Position numbers and translations under genes: made by a program. The notes beneath the pieces were generated by a model, which had not been told where the DNA came from, searched no databases, and saw only the letters and a program-made list of their open reading frames with translations. Source: Bacteriovorax sp. BSW11_IV (GTDB lineage Bacteria > Bdellovibrionota > Bacteriovoracia > Bacteriovoracales > Bacteriovoracaceae). Taken from it: a stretch of 64,000 bases of DNA. Where the stretch lies: contig NZ_AUNE01000030.1 in assembly GCF_000447755.1 (NCBI RefSeq), forward strand, positions 1 to 64,000. Reading direction: 5' to 3'. This document shows positions 36,463-44,822 of this stretch, piece by piece (positions within the stretch are counted from its first letter, which is position 1; every line of letters begins with the position of its first letter).

Positions 36463-37539
36463 TCAAATTGTCTTATTGTGTATCCTACATTTTTTCTCCC
36501 AAAAATAAGAGTAGAGAGTTACGTTACATTTGATTTGATGGGGATGCCATGAACGGTAGCCTCTGCGGACTTGATCAACTTTAATAATTTCTGATTCTGG
36601 AGTGAGTTTGTAATTTGAGTAAGTCGGTTCTTTCTTAAAAGCACTTAAAGGTAAGTTGAAAAGGGGCTGGGCCTCCAAACAAATTAGTATTGGTATGGCC
36701 CAGCGAAGTCTTTGTGTTAACAAACCAAGAAGCATACACACAATAAACCAAAGACTGATCATCACTCGTGGCCCCTCTTGGGCCACGAGTGAAAAGAAAT
36801 GCGCTAAATCTAAAAAGAGTGAAAAGAAGAAGTTACTAGGTTCATAAGGGGTGATGAGATCAAATGGAAAAGCAATGATACCTATTGGAAATACAAATCC
36901 AAAAACTCCAGTGAGAATAAAGCCAAAGATAGGACCTAGGATAAAGAATTTCTGTAAGAAAAAGTAGCTCACAAGGACTTGATTTAAAAAAAGGAAAGAA
37001 AAAAATTGCCATTTCTTCGCGTCTTTTAAGGCAATGATTGTTCCAAGAAATAGAAAGCTAAAGGTAAAGCTTAATGGTGAATATTTGTAGCTACCCAAAA
37101 AATAATCGAGTATGAAGATTACGCCAAAAATAAGATGAGATTTATTCTTGAAGTTTTTAAATTGATAAAGAAAATAACCCAAGAGATAAAACGCAAGAGT
37201 TCGCTTTAAAGAATAGAAATCTGGAATACTAAAAAGAAAAATACCTAATACAATAAGGGCAGGAATCTTCCATTTTTCTCTATTTGTTATAGAGAGTATA
37301 AAACTTAAAAGAGCAATGAAAGAACTTAAATGCAGGCCCGAAGGTGTAAGAAGGTGAAGCGCCCCGAGTGTTTTGAGATCATTTTTTTGTGTACGTGAAA
37401 TGGCACTCTTGTCCCCAAGAATAAAGGCGTGGGCAATTGAGGCCTTGCTTTTATGGGATTGAAATTTAAATCCCGATGACTTTGCGTGAAGTGTCAGGAG
37501 ATAGAAACTAATGGTAAAAATAAGAAGATAAAATTTCAT
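36463..37539 (-). CDS. ComEC/Rec2 core-domain membrane protein (short form)
   Basis: About 358 residues from ATG 37539 (a GTG at 37566 is also open). Residues about 35-75 contain ILGDKSAISRTQKNDLKTLGALHLLTPSGLHL, the signature of the ComEC 'competence' domain that forms the DNA-uptake channel. Seven or more transmembrane helices follow. The usual N-terminal OB-fold and the C-terminal metallo-β-lactamase domain are absent, so the protein is about half normal size. It could be a natural minimal form, a split gene with partners elsewhere, or a decayed copy. Confidence 0.8.
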   Translation of the reverse strand: MKFYLLIFTISFYLLTLHAKSSGFKFQSHKSKASIAHAFILGDKSAISRTQKNDLKTLGALHLLTPSGLHLSSFIALLSFILSITNREKWKIPALIVLGIFLFSIPDFYSLKRTLAFYLLGYFLYQFKNFKNKSHLIFGVIFILDYFLGSYKYSPLSFTFSFLFLGTIIALKDAKKWQFFSFLFLNQVLVSYFFLQKFFILGPIFGFILTGVFGFVFPIGIIAFPFDLITPYEPSNFFFSLFLDLAHFFSLVAQEGPRVMISLWFIVCMLLGLLTQRLRWAIPILICLEAQPLFNLPLSAFKKEPTYSNYKLTPESEIIKVDQVRRGYRSWHPHQIKCNVTLYSYFWEKKCRIHNKTI

Positions 37540-37714
37540 GCGCACTAGATTTGCAACTTGTGTCACTCCTTTTTATGTCTAAGCTATGGATATAGTTAAG
37601 GTTATTTTTGAGCACATAAAATGGCCTTCTTGGGAGAGTGCAAAAATTGACTGAAATGTTTGATATCAGGTATATAGGTATCTAACGAACACGACCATCT
37701 ATGGTGATTTTAAA

Positions 37715-38563
37715 ATGAATCCTTTAATTAGCAATGCTTTAAAAAAAGACTTAGAGCTTTATTTTTCGGAAGATGATCTTTCCCGAAATTTGTATTACAC
37801 GGCCAGCCTTCCACACGATCTCGTTGATTGTAAATTGAAACTAAAAGACGATTTACTCTTGGCCGGTCTTCCATACTTTGTTGAGGCCTTTCGCTATCTT
37901 GGTGATACAAGTTTGGACTGGGACTACTTTAAAAAATTTGAAGGAAAGACATATAAGAAGGATGAAAAAGCAGAAATTCATTTTCAGCTTCCTTTTGCAA
38001 TCGCTCTTACCGGTGAGAGAATTGCTCTAAACCTATTACAACATGCTTCTAGTATTGCAACTTATACAAGTAAGTTCGCAGCAAGAGCAAAGGATAAAGG
38101 AATTGCTATTCTTGATACTAGAAAAACAACTCCAGGGCATCGCTCTTTAGAAAAATATGCCGTTCGTGTTGGTGGTGGTTACAACCACAGACTTGGACAA
38201 ACAGATCTTTGGATGATTAAAGATAATCACAAAAGTTTCTTTGGTGGAGTGAAAGAGGCCGTTGAATTTTTTAGGTCAATGAAAGGTTTCTATACGCCAA
38301 TCGAAGTTGAAGTTCACAACATGAGTGAGTTAGAAGAAGTTCTTTCTTTAGGCATTCGCCATATTATGCTTGATAATTTCTCTCCTGAAGAGGTTAAAAG
38401 AGCGGTGAAGCTAAAACCTGTTGGCGTAAGCTTCGAAGTATCTGGCGGAATTCGCCTATCAAACTTAGATGATTATCTCATTAAAGGATTGGACGCGATT
38501 AGTGTTGGAGCGCTGACTAATGGTGCTCCTAATGTTGATATCTCACTAAAATATAATCGTTAA
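37715..38563 (+). CDS. nadC: Nicotinate-nucleotide pyrophosphorylase (carboxylating)
   Basis: Converts quinolinate and PRPP to nicotinate mononucleotide in de novo NAD synthesis. 282 residues. Family signatures: ERIALNLLQHASSIAT, LDTRKTTPG, the substrate-binding basic residues around HRLGQTDLWMIKDNH, and a late IMLDNFSPEEV and SGGI. No ribosome site stronger than GGTGAT is apparent. nadB starts 5 nt after its stop, forming a nadC-nadB operon. Confidence 0.94.
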   Translation: MNPLISNALKKDLELYFSEDDLSRNLYYTASLPHDLVDCKLKLKDDLLLAGLPYFVEAFRYLGDTSLDWDYFKKFEGKTYKKDEKAEIHFQLPFAIALTGERIALNLLQHASSIATYTSKFAARAKDKGIAILDTRKTTPGHRSLEKYAVRVGGGYNHRLGQTDLWMIKDNHKSFFGGVKEAVEFFRSMKGFYTPIEVEVHNMSELEEVLSLGIRHIMLDNFSPEEVKRAVKLKPVGVSFEVSGGIRLSNLDDYLIKGLDAISVGALTNGAPNVDISLKYNR

Positions 38564-38568
38564 TTATT

Positions 38569-40131
38569 ATGAATGAATATAACTTTGATGTCTTAATTAT
38601 TGGAACAGGTGTAGCGGGACTTTCGTCCGCTGCAAAACTTGCTGAGAGTAACCTGAAAATCGGGATAATCACTCGCGAGGCCGACCCCAATGTGACTAAT
38701 ACATACTGGGCACAGGGGGGAATAATCTATTCTAGTGCCGGTGATGAATCATTAATCGAAGATATCATTAAGGCCTCTTCAAATTCTTGTAATATCGAGG
38801 CGGCAAAAATTCTGACAAAAAGATCGGGGCGAATTCTTGAAGAAATGCTTCTTGAAAAAGCGCAAACGAATTTTGAAAGAGATGAAGGGAAATTGAAATT
38901 CACGCGAGAAGCCGCCCACTCAAAAGAGCGCATTCTTTATCAGGGTGATTTCACAGGAAAGGCCATTCAAGTTTCATTACTTAATTATCTAAAAGATAAA
39001 ACTCGCTTTCCTAATGTTTCAATTTTAACTCGTCATACGGCGATTGATTTACTAACACCTATTCACCATGGTGTTAAAATTCAACAACGTTATGAAGAAA
39101 ATAAAGTTGTGGGTGCTTACGTTTACAATCAAGAAATGAAACAAGTTGTAAAAGTCCTCGCAAAAAATACAATTCTTGCTACGGGTGGTATTGGTGCCAT
39201 TTATCTGCACCACTCGAACTCTGAAGGAGCAAGAGGCGATGGTCATGCCATGGCCAAGCGTGCGGGAGCACAACTAATTGATATGGAATTTATTCAATTC
39301 CATCCAACAACTTTTTATAACAGTTCTTCCCATAGAAGATTCTTAGTTTCTGAGGCCATTAGAGGAGAGGGAGGAGTTCTTCTAAACTGCAATGGCGAAA
39401 GATTTATGGAGAAATACCATCCTGATATGGAGCTCGCCCCTCGTGATGTTGTGGCAAGAGCGATCTTGGAAGAGACAATTGAAACTCGCCATGAATGTGT
39501 CTATCTAGATATTTCTCATAAAGATCCTGATTGGATTAAGAATCGCTTTCCGACAATTTACGCTCACTGTTTGGAAAATGGATTTGATATTACATTAAAG
39601 CCCATTCCAGTTGTTCCTGCTGCTCACTATACTTGTGGTGGAGTAAAAACAAATCTTAAAGGGCAAACAACTATTCCAAACTTATTCGCAGTAGGTGAGG
39701 TTGCTTGCACTGGATTGCATGGGGCCAATCGTCTCGCTTCCACTTCATTGTTGGAAGGTTTAACTTTTGGTTATATTGCCGCAGAAGAAATTCTTGAAAA
39801 TATCACAGCAGAAGAATCTTATCCTTCATATATGATTAAAGACTGGCAAGATGGAACAAAGCACACAGATCGCGCCCTAATTCATCAAGACTGGTTAACT
39901 TTAAAGCATACTATGTGGAACTATGTTGGTTTAACGAGAACATCAGACAGGCTTGGAAGAGCAAATGCTATGTTTCATGAGCTTCTAGATGAGATTGGCA
40001 AATTTTATAAGAAATGTGTTTTAACAGATGAGCTTATTGGAATTCGCAATGCTGTCGAAGTTGGACACATGGTCTTACAAGCTTCGAGAAGAAATCGCGA
40101 ATCCCTTGGATGCTTTTTTCGTAAGTCTTAG
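38569..40131 (+). CDS. nadB: L-aspartate oxidase
   Basis: FAD enzyme oxidising L-aspartate to iminoaspartate, the first step of NAD synthesis. 520 residues. The FAD fold starts at residue 7 with IIGTGVAGLSSAAKLAE; WAQGGI, GDGHAMAKRAGA, MEFIQFHPT, SEAIRGEGG, and PAAHYTCGGVKT followed by GEVACTGLHGANRLASTSLLEGL are all classic fumarate reductase/NadB motifs. A C-terminal helical domain completes it. nadA is not adjacent. Its stop overlaps the stop of the convergent methyltransferase gene by 4 nt. Confidence 0.95.
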   Translation: MNEYNFDVLIIGTGVAGLSSAAKLAESNLKIGIITREADPNVTNTYWAQGGIIYSSAGDESLIEDIIKASSNSCNIEAAKILTKRSGRILEEMLLEKAQTNFERDEGKLKFTREAAHSKERILYQGDFTGKAIQVSLLNYLKDKTRFPNVSILTRHTAIDLLTPIHHGVKIQQRYEENKVVGAYVYNQEMKQVVKVLAKNTILATGGIGAIYLHHSNSEGARGDGHAMAKRAGAQLIDMEFIQFHPTTFYNSSSHRRFLVSEAIRGEGGVLLNCNGERFMEKYHPDMELAPRDVVARAILEETIETRHECVYLDISHKDPDWIKNRFPTIYAHCLENGFDITLKPIPVVPAAHYTCGGVKTNLKGQTTIPNLFAVGEVACTGLHGANRLASTSLLEGLTFGYIAAEEILENITAEESYPSYMIKDWQDGTKHTDRALIHQDWLTLKHTMWNYVGLTRTSDRLGRANAMFHELLDEIGKFYKKCVLTDELIGIRNAVEVGHMVLQASRRNRESLGCFFRKS

Positions 40132-41033
40132 TTTTTAACAATAAGTAGAAATTCTTTTTTATGTGAGGGAAGTTGTAAGCAAACAACTTCCTTAAATTCT
40201 TTTCTCATCTTATCAATATAAAGAAGGCATTTTTTTAAGATATGTGGGTTACTTAGTTTAACCGTGATGAAGGCGCCTTTTAATCCTCTCGCTCTAAGTT
40301 TCATGAGTCTTTGAGATTCTTCGATAGATTGCTCAAAAGGAATATTCATATCATTTACAAGCCAATCCACATTTTCAGGTAAGTTTCTTGAACTCACTTT
40401 TTGAACGGAATCTAAAATATGTGTGAATGAGGGATTATCTAAAATACTTTGATCCATAAGGCCCGGATCAACTCCTATCACTTTGGCCCCTAATTCTAGC
40501 ATGCGAAGACTTGCACCACCTGGAGCACTTCCTAGTTCTAGAATCGTAGAGTTTTTAATTTCGGTCTGACTTAAAATGAGGGCCTCAGCAATTTTAAGAT
40601 AGGCCCTTGAAGGAGAGTGTTCAGGTAAAATAATGTTTGGGTTTGAGAATGGATAGGCCGATACATTCTTTGTGTGGATATGTTGACCTATCCAATATTC
40701 TTTATCTGATAGTTTGAAAATATCTGTTACGGTTTCACCTATCTGCGAAGGCTGGCCTTGATTAGAATTGAGCTCACCGTTAATCTCAATCATATGTTCT
40801 TGTGATGAAATTTCAACACTCGATTTTTTCTCAATGAACAGAGACGTTCTTAGAGAGAAAATGGGATTGATTTTTTCAAGCTCGTTTAATCCAATTTCTT
40901 TGTCGGCCTTAAATGAAATGAAATTCTTCTTTTGAAAACTTGGTCTCAAAAATTTGAAACGTGTTTCAATTTCATGTTTTAAATGGTTTTCATTTCCAGG
41001 AACAGTAAGGCAAAGAATAAATTGTGATTTCAT
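40128..41033 (-). CDS. RlmM/FtsJ-like rRNA 2'-O-methyltransferase
   Basis: 301 residues. The C-terminal half is a Rossmann SAM methyltransferase with LELGSAPGGASLRMLELGAKVIGVDP, preceded by PSRAYLKIAEAL. That stretch carries the first lysine of the K-D-K-E catalytic set used by FtsJ/RrmJ family 2'-O-methyltransferases; VNDMN and FITVKLS supply the D and second K. The N-terminal part looks like the THUMP-related region of RlmM, which modifies C2498 of 23S rRNA. Target is inferred, not shown. Confidence 0.82.
   Translation of the reverse strand: MKSQFILCLTVPGNENHLKHEIETRFKFLRPSFQKKNFISFKADKEIGLNELEKINPIFSLRTSLFIEKKSSVEISSQEHMIEINGELNSNQGQPSQIGETVTDIFKLSDKEYWIGQHIHTKNVSAYPFSNPNIILPEHSPSRAYLKIAEALILSQTEIKNSTILELGSAPGGASLRMLELGAKVIGVDPGLMDQSILDNPSFTHILDSVQKVSSRNLPENVDWLVNDMNIPFEQSIEESQRLMKLRARGLKGAFITVKLSNPHILKKCLLYIDKMRKEFKEVVCLQLPSHKKEFLLIVKN
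40168..40191 (+). terminator. Hairpin embedded in the rlmM-like gene, beyond nadB
   Basis: GGAAGTTG (40168-40175) and CAACTTCC (40184-40191) form a perfect 8-bp stem extendable to 10 with a G-U and an A-T. TTAAATTCTTTTC follows. It is 36 nt past the nadB stop and inside the opposing gene. Confidence 0.5.
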
Positions 41034-41053
41034 GCTGCGAACTATAATTCATC

Positions 41054-41308
41054 TTATATCTCTTGGGAATACTCGATGAAAAAAGAGCCGCGAGTAACCT
41101 CCTTGTAGAAAGTTCCTTTGAACTCATCGAAAGTTGCGTCCTGCAATTGTTCGATCGAGTTGTAAGGTGACTGAACTATTAAACCAAGAGAAATATTTTG
41201 AACTTGGAATGCCTTGATATTCACTTCTCTGTGTTCCGAGGCCCAAGCTTTTTGCGCTAAAAACATATTGATGAAACTTATGATTGAGTAAATTAAAATC
41301 CTGATCAT
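41054..41308 (-). CDS. Small secreted protein behind a structured leader
   Basis: 84 residues. A signal peptide ends AWA|S at about residue 23. The mature 60 residues are unremarkable and unrecognised. ATG 41308 is preceded by AAAGGGG and a T5 run. The RNA upstream (41309-41499) carries three strong stem-loops, so translation may be controlled by leader structure. It lies 191 nt downstream of the pentapeptide gene on the same strand. Confidence 0.6.
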   Translation of the reverse strand: MIRILIYSIISFINMFLAQKAWASEHREVNIKAFQVQNISLGLIVQSPYNSIEQLQDATFDEFKGTFYKEVTRGSFFIEYSQEI

Positions 41309-41499
41309 AAAAACCCCTTTTAAAGAAGGTCTCGTGCGGGTTCGTAAAAACCCGCACGGCCGAAAGAGTGGGTAGAGAGGTGTCCAGGGGAACTATCCGT
41401 AGTTCCTTGTCTGAAAAAGGTTAGTTGCTTCTTTAAGTATAAGGATGGTGCCTGACTTAAATACTCCCTGAAGCAAACAGACCGATATTGTGTCAGGTA
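41309..41499 (-). ncRNA. Candidate structured leader or small RNA
   Basis: Read on the minus strand, the interval contains CCTGAC...GTCAGG closing about 35 nt, then GGAACTA-CGGA-TAGTTCC, then a 9-bp stem GTGCGGGTT...AACCCGCAC (plus-strand 41334-41342 with 41349-41357). AATAC near the start can alternatively pair with GTATT, which competes with the first stem. The last bases CCTTCTTT can fold back on the AAAGGGG ribosome site. I do not recognise a known riboswitch class. Confidence 0.5.
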
Positions 41500-42054
41500 T
41501 TACGAAGCCAAATTAAATATGTGCATTAACGTTCTTGTCTTCTCTTCTAGGTATTCAGACAGAGAGAAAATATTCTCGTCCACAGGAATTGCTGGTGGAA
41601 CTTCATCCTCTGGAGCGCTGAGAACTTCTTCCCAACTCACTGGGCCAGCAAGGATACAACCGTGGAGCTCATTGTCCTCTTTATGAAGATAAAAAGAGGT
41701 CTTACCGTCGATTTTACATAAATTCAGTACGTTAGCAGAAAGAACTGTGAAATCCCAAAAGCAATTATCGAATGTTGTCGCTCTAAAGTCGCATTCAATA
41801 ATCTCGCCAAATTCGAATCTGCAATTCAAGAACTTGCAGCCTGAAAACGTGCAATTCTTAAAGACAGATCCATAAAAGACACAAGATTCGAAAGTCACGT
41901 CATTAAAAGTTGTGAGAGAGAAGAGAGAACCAGAAATACTTAACTTGTTAAGAACACGAGCATCAATAACTTCATTTTCGATTACCTCGTAATGAGCGAT
42001 GTCATGAACTTGGTTGTAAATAGGATTGAAGAATTTTGTTAATGTATTTTCCAT
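41500..42054 (-). CDS. Pentapeptide-repeat protein
   Basis: 184 residues, no signal peptide. Residues about 38-110 follow the A(D/N)LxX pentapeptide rhythm with central F or L: FNDVTF, ESCVF, KNCTF, SGCKF, LNCRF, IECDF, DNCFW. This predicts a right-handed quadrilateral β-helix of roughly four to five coils. It is unusually cysteine-rich at the turn positions. The C-terminal 70 residues leave the pattern. The gene is divergent from the HTH/VWA pair. Confidence 0.85.
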   Translation of the reverse strand: MENTLTKFFNPIYNQVHDIAHYEVIENEVIDARVLNKLSISGSLFSLTTFNDVTFESCVFYGSVFKNCTFSGCKFLNCRFEFGEIIECDFRATTFDNCFWDFTVLSANVLNLCKIDGKTSFYLHKEDNELHGCILAGPVSWEEVLSAPEDEVPPAIPVDENIFSLSEYLEEKTRTLMHIFNLAS

Positions 42055-42186
42055 GTGACCCCCGAACCCTGTGCTTTGAGCCCCCGATGGGTAGCTCTGA
42101 ACCGAGTATAGAATATCTGACTCGTTGCGTCAAGATATAAAATTGCATTAAGGAATTTTTTTGCAAAACCGATAGGGATTTCAAGC

Positions 42187-42214
42187 ACTCACGATGCAAT
42201 TTTTCTTCGTGAGT
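42187..42214. promoter_or_regulatory. Inverted repeat in the divergent promoter region
   Basis: ACTCACG (42187-42193) and CGTGAGT (42208-42214) form a 7-bp inverted repeat separated by 14 nt (centre-to-centre 21 bp, two helical turns), 51 nt before the HTH gene start. This spacing suits a dimeric regulator, perhaps the adjacent HTH protein itself. Confidence 0.45.
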
Positions 42215-42265
42215 CAAATTGAGATGACAAGTTTTCAGTAACTTAGGTCGTCGCAGGAGGATTCC

Positions 42266-42916
42266 ATGTCGAAATTTGATAAAGACAAATTGCAAGATTT
42301 TCTCGCGGTATGTAGCAAGTATATGAAATTACGTGACATATCGACTCAAAAGCAACTTGCAGATGAGATTGATGTTGGTGTCTCTACTATGAGTCGTTTC
42401 ATGTCTATGAAAGTAACGGACATAGATGATGTATTAGTTGCTAAAATAGTAGCAAAGCTTGCGATTCCTCCTATGGAAATTGCTGATTTTGTCGAAGAGG
42501 ATTATACGGATCAGTTCTTGCGACTGGTACGAGCATTTAGAGAGGGACCAGCTCCTTCTAATGAACAAGCTCAAGCACAAGGTGCTCCCGCGAAGGGCGC
42601 TGCTCAAACAGCGACGAGTAGTGTTGGTACCGAAAATGACTTTGATGCTGCGATAATTGCGACATTGGGTGTGGGGACACGCAATGCAAACGCAAACGTT
42701 AATATTGGTGGTCGTAAAGCAACTGTTCCTTTTCGTGCAGATGAAGGGGGCAGAAGTTCTGCTGATACACTACAAAATAAACTGGCCGAACTTACTCCAA
42801 GACAAAAGGCCTATATGACAGACTTTTTGCATCTTGATATTGAAGGAAGAGACTTAATTGTCGATCTTGGCAATGAGCTCTTTCGCTACTTCCGCCAGAA
42901 AGGATTGATTAGTTGA
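42266..42916 (+). CDS. HTH-domain protein coupled to a secreted VWA protein
   Basis: 216 residues with a strong AGGAGG ribosome site. Residues about 20-50 (RDISTQKQLADEIDVGVSTMSRFMSM) look like a Cro/XRE-type helix-turn-helix. A helical segment to about 93 follows, then an Ala/Gln/Gly-rich linker (95-150). A compact C-terminal helical domain contains LTPRQKAYMTDFLHLD. I do not recognise the whole protein. Its TGA overlaps the TTG start of the next gene by 4 nt. A DNA-binding regulator coupled to a secreted protein is unusual. Confidence 0.8.
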   Translation: MSKFDKDKLQDFLAVCSKYMKLRDISTQKQLADEIDVGVSTMSRFMSMKVTDIDDVLVAKIVAKLAIPPMEIADFVEEDYTDQFLRLVRAFREGPAPSNEQAQAQGAPAKGAAQTATSSVGTENDFDAAIIATLGVGTRNANANVNIGGRKATVPFRADEGGRSSADTLQNKLAELTPRQKAYMTDFLHLDIEGRDLIVDLGNELFRYFRQKGLIS

Positions 42917-43692
42917 AAAACATTCTTCTAGCGCTCTTTATGACAAGTAACTTTACGTATGCTTTTCCTAAAAAGTTAGAAGTTCTCTTTGTCGCTCCTC
43001 CAAAGGTTTCACTTCTTTTAGAAATGTTGCCTGGAGAATTTACGATGACAAGTCCAATGTTTGCTCTCAATGTTGAGTGTCAGCCTATGGGAGACGGATG
43101 TTTTCATCCACAGTTGGGATATATTCCCAATGAAGATAATAAAAATAATTCACCGATTAAAGACGAAACCCCACAAGAATTAAAAGTTAAAACTATCAAC
43201 TCTATGGATGTTGATATGGTTAATTGTGAGAAAGGTAATTACTTTGATATTTTCTGTGGAAAGGCCACAAAAGAAGATACAAAACCTTCTGATGTAGAAA
43301 TTTGGGTTGATACAAGTTCAAGCATGAGAAGAGTAGACTTTTCAACTGATTTGAATTTTTGTGCTCGTCGAACTTTTGTCGAAAATTTTATAAAAAGCTG
43401 CTCATCTAAAAAAGTTGGAATTAGTATTTTTGATACCTCCAAAAAACAAATGGGGACTTTTGATTCATTGTGCATTAATCATGGACTAAACGATGAAGGT
43501 CGAATGAAGCAATGGATTCAAGATTCTAAAGTAGAACATCTTATTATTATCACTGATGTAGATGAACTCTCTCCCTCTCTTAGAAGCTTCTTAGAGGAAA
43601 ACGATGCTGTTATGCGCGGAGGTGATTATGCCGATGTGACATCAGATAAGTTAAAACAGGTCGCTCTTGATCTAGGTAAAGCTTGCAAATAG
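42913..43692 (+). CDS. Secreted VWA-like protein with MIDAS motif
   Basis: 259 residues from TTG 42913, inside the upstream stop. Signal peptide to about residue 18 (SNFTYA). Residues 130-259 resemble a von Willebrand A domain. The metal-ion site is D133-x-S135-x-S137 in WVDTSSSM; a later strand reads IIITDVDEL. Several paired cysteines in the mature part suit an exported protein. VWA domains bind proteins through a divalent metal. The mature N-terminal 110 residues are unrecognised. Confidence 0.75.
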   Translation: MKNILLALFMTSNFTYAFPKKLEVLFVAPPKVSLLLEMLPGEFTMTSPMFALNVECQPMGDGCFHPQLGYIPNEDNKNNSPIKDETPQELKVKTINSMDVDMVNCEKGNYFDIFCGKATKEDTKPSDVEIWVDTSSSMRRVDFSTDLNFCARRTFVENFIKSCSSKKVGISIFDTSKKQMGTFDSLCINHGLNDEGRMKQWIQDSKVEHLIIITDVDELSPSLRSFLEENDAVMRGGDYADVTSDKLKQVALDLGKACK

Positions 43693-43718
43693 AAAGTCTC
43701 TAAAATATAGTCTTTGCC

Positions 43719-44771
43719 ATGAAACAAGATTCAATAAAAAAACTGATAACTTGGTCCGAAGGGACTTACAGTGATTTGCCTTGGCGAAAAAAACGTTCGC
43801 TATATGGCACTCTTGTTTCTGAAATTATGTTGCAACAGACTACCGTTTCAACTGTCCTTTCTCATTTCGATCGCTTCTTAAAGCAATTTCCAAATACTAA
43901 AGAACTGGCAAAATCTACTGAAGAAGAAGTTTGCATTGCTTGGAAAGGTTTAGGATATTACCGACGTGCCAGAAATTTGAGAAAGGCCGCCATTGATATT
44001 GAAGAACTCTACAAAGGGAAGATTCCACTCGAGTTAGATAAATTAAAAGCAATCAGTGGTGTAGGAGATTATACGGCCAATGCCATTAGAGCTATAGGTG
44101 CTGATGAAGTGTCTCTTGCAATTGACGCCAATCTTGAGAGAGTTCTTGCTCGTATCTATGGTATTGAAGTCGAAAAGGGGCCTAAGCTTCTTAAAGCGAT
44201 CGCTCAAAAATTTAATGATGGTATGATTCTTCCGAATATGGAAAAAATTGGACCTCGAAAAATTAATGAGGCCCTAATGGATTTGGGGCGTATTTACTGT
44301 CAGGCAAGAAAAGCTAATTGTACTTTATGCCCAGTGAGTGCAAGCTGTGTTTCGTTTAAAGAAAACAAAGTAGATACCATTCCTGTAATGAATGAAGAGA
44401 AGAAGAAAGAGAAGTTTTTTGAACTAAAGCTTCTTAGGGTTATCGTTCAAAAAAGAGATAAAGTCCTCGGCTATGTGAAGTCTGAAAAAGAATGGCTTTC
44501 AGGACAGGTTGAAATTCCCACTTTTATCATTGAGAGTGAAGACGTATCTCTTAAACAATATCCTAAGCTTTCTAAAAAAATTGATGTTGATAACCTAAAA
44601 AAATATAAGACTTCGATTACAAAGTATAAGATCTCAAATTACGTCATTCATCTAAGCGAGAATGAATTTACGGCCCTTACTAAAAAAGAAAAGGGATTCT
44701 CATTCTATCCTATTGAAAATAAAGAATCGAATTTTACAACGGCTTCCCATAAGGCCTTCAAATTTCTGTAA
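43719..44771 (+). CDS. mutY: A/G-specific adenine DNA glycosylase
   Basis: Removes adenine mispaired with 8-oxoguanine. 350 residues. The catalytic-glutamate helix is SEIMLQQTTV, the helix-hairpin-helix is ISGVGDYTANAI, and the catalytic aspartate lies in AIDANLERVLARIYG. The 4Fe-4S cluster loop is C194-x6-C201-x2-C204-x5-C210. The C-terminal 120 residues take the place of the NUDIX-like 8-oxoG recognition domain but are weakly conserved. Confidence 0.95.
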   Translation: MKQDSIKKLITWSEGTYSDLPWRKKRSLYGTLVSEIMLQQTTVSTVLSHFDRFLKQFPNTKELAKSTEEEVCIAWKGLGYYRRARNLRKAAIDIEELYKGKIPLELDKLKAISGVGDYTANAIRAIGADEVSLAIDANLERVLARIYGIEVEKGPKLLKAIAQKFNDGMILPNMEKIGPRKINEALMDLGRIYCQARKANCTLCPVSASCVSFKENKVDTIPVMNEEKKKEKFFELKLLRVIVQKRDKVLGYVKSEKEWLSGQVEIPTFIIESEDVSLKQYPKLSKKIDVDNLKKYKTSITKYKISNYVIHLSENEFTALTKKEKGFSFYPIENKESNFTTASHKAFKFL

Positions 44772-44822
44772 ATTTATTACAGAATAGACTCACTTTATTC
44801 AAAATTATGCTAATAAAATTGG

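Noticed and set aside
41309-41499. SRP RNA, tmRNA or cyclic-di-GMP riboswitch in the structured spacer
   Set aside because: The conserved cores of these RNAs (SRP GGAAGG loop, tmRNA tRNA-like ends, GEMM core) are absent.
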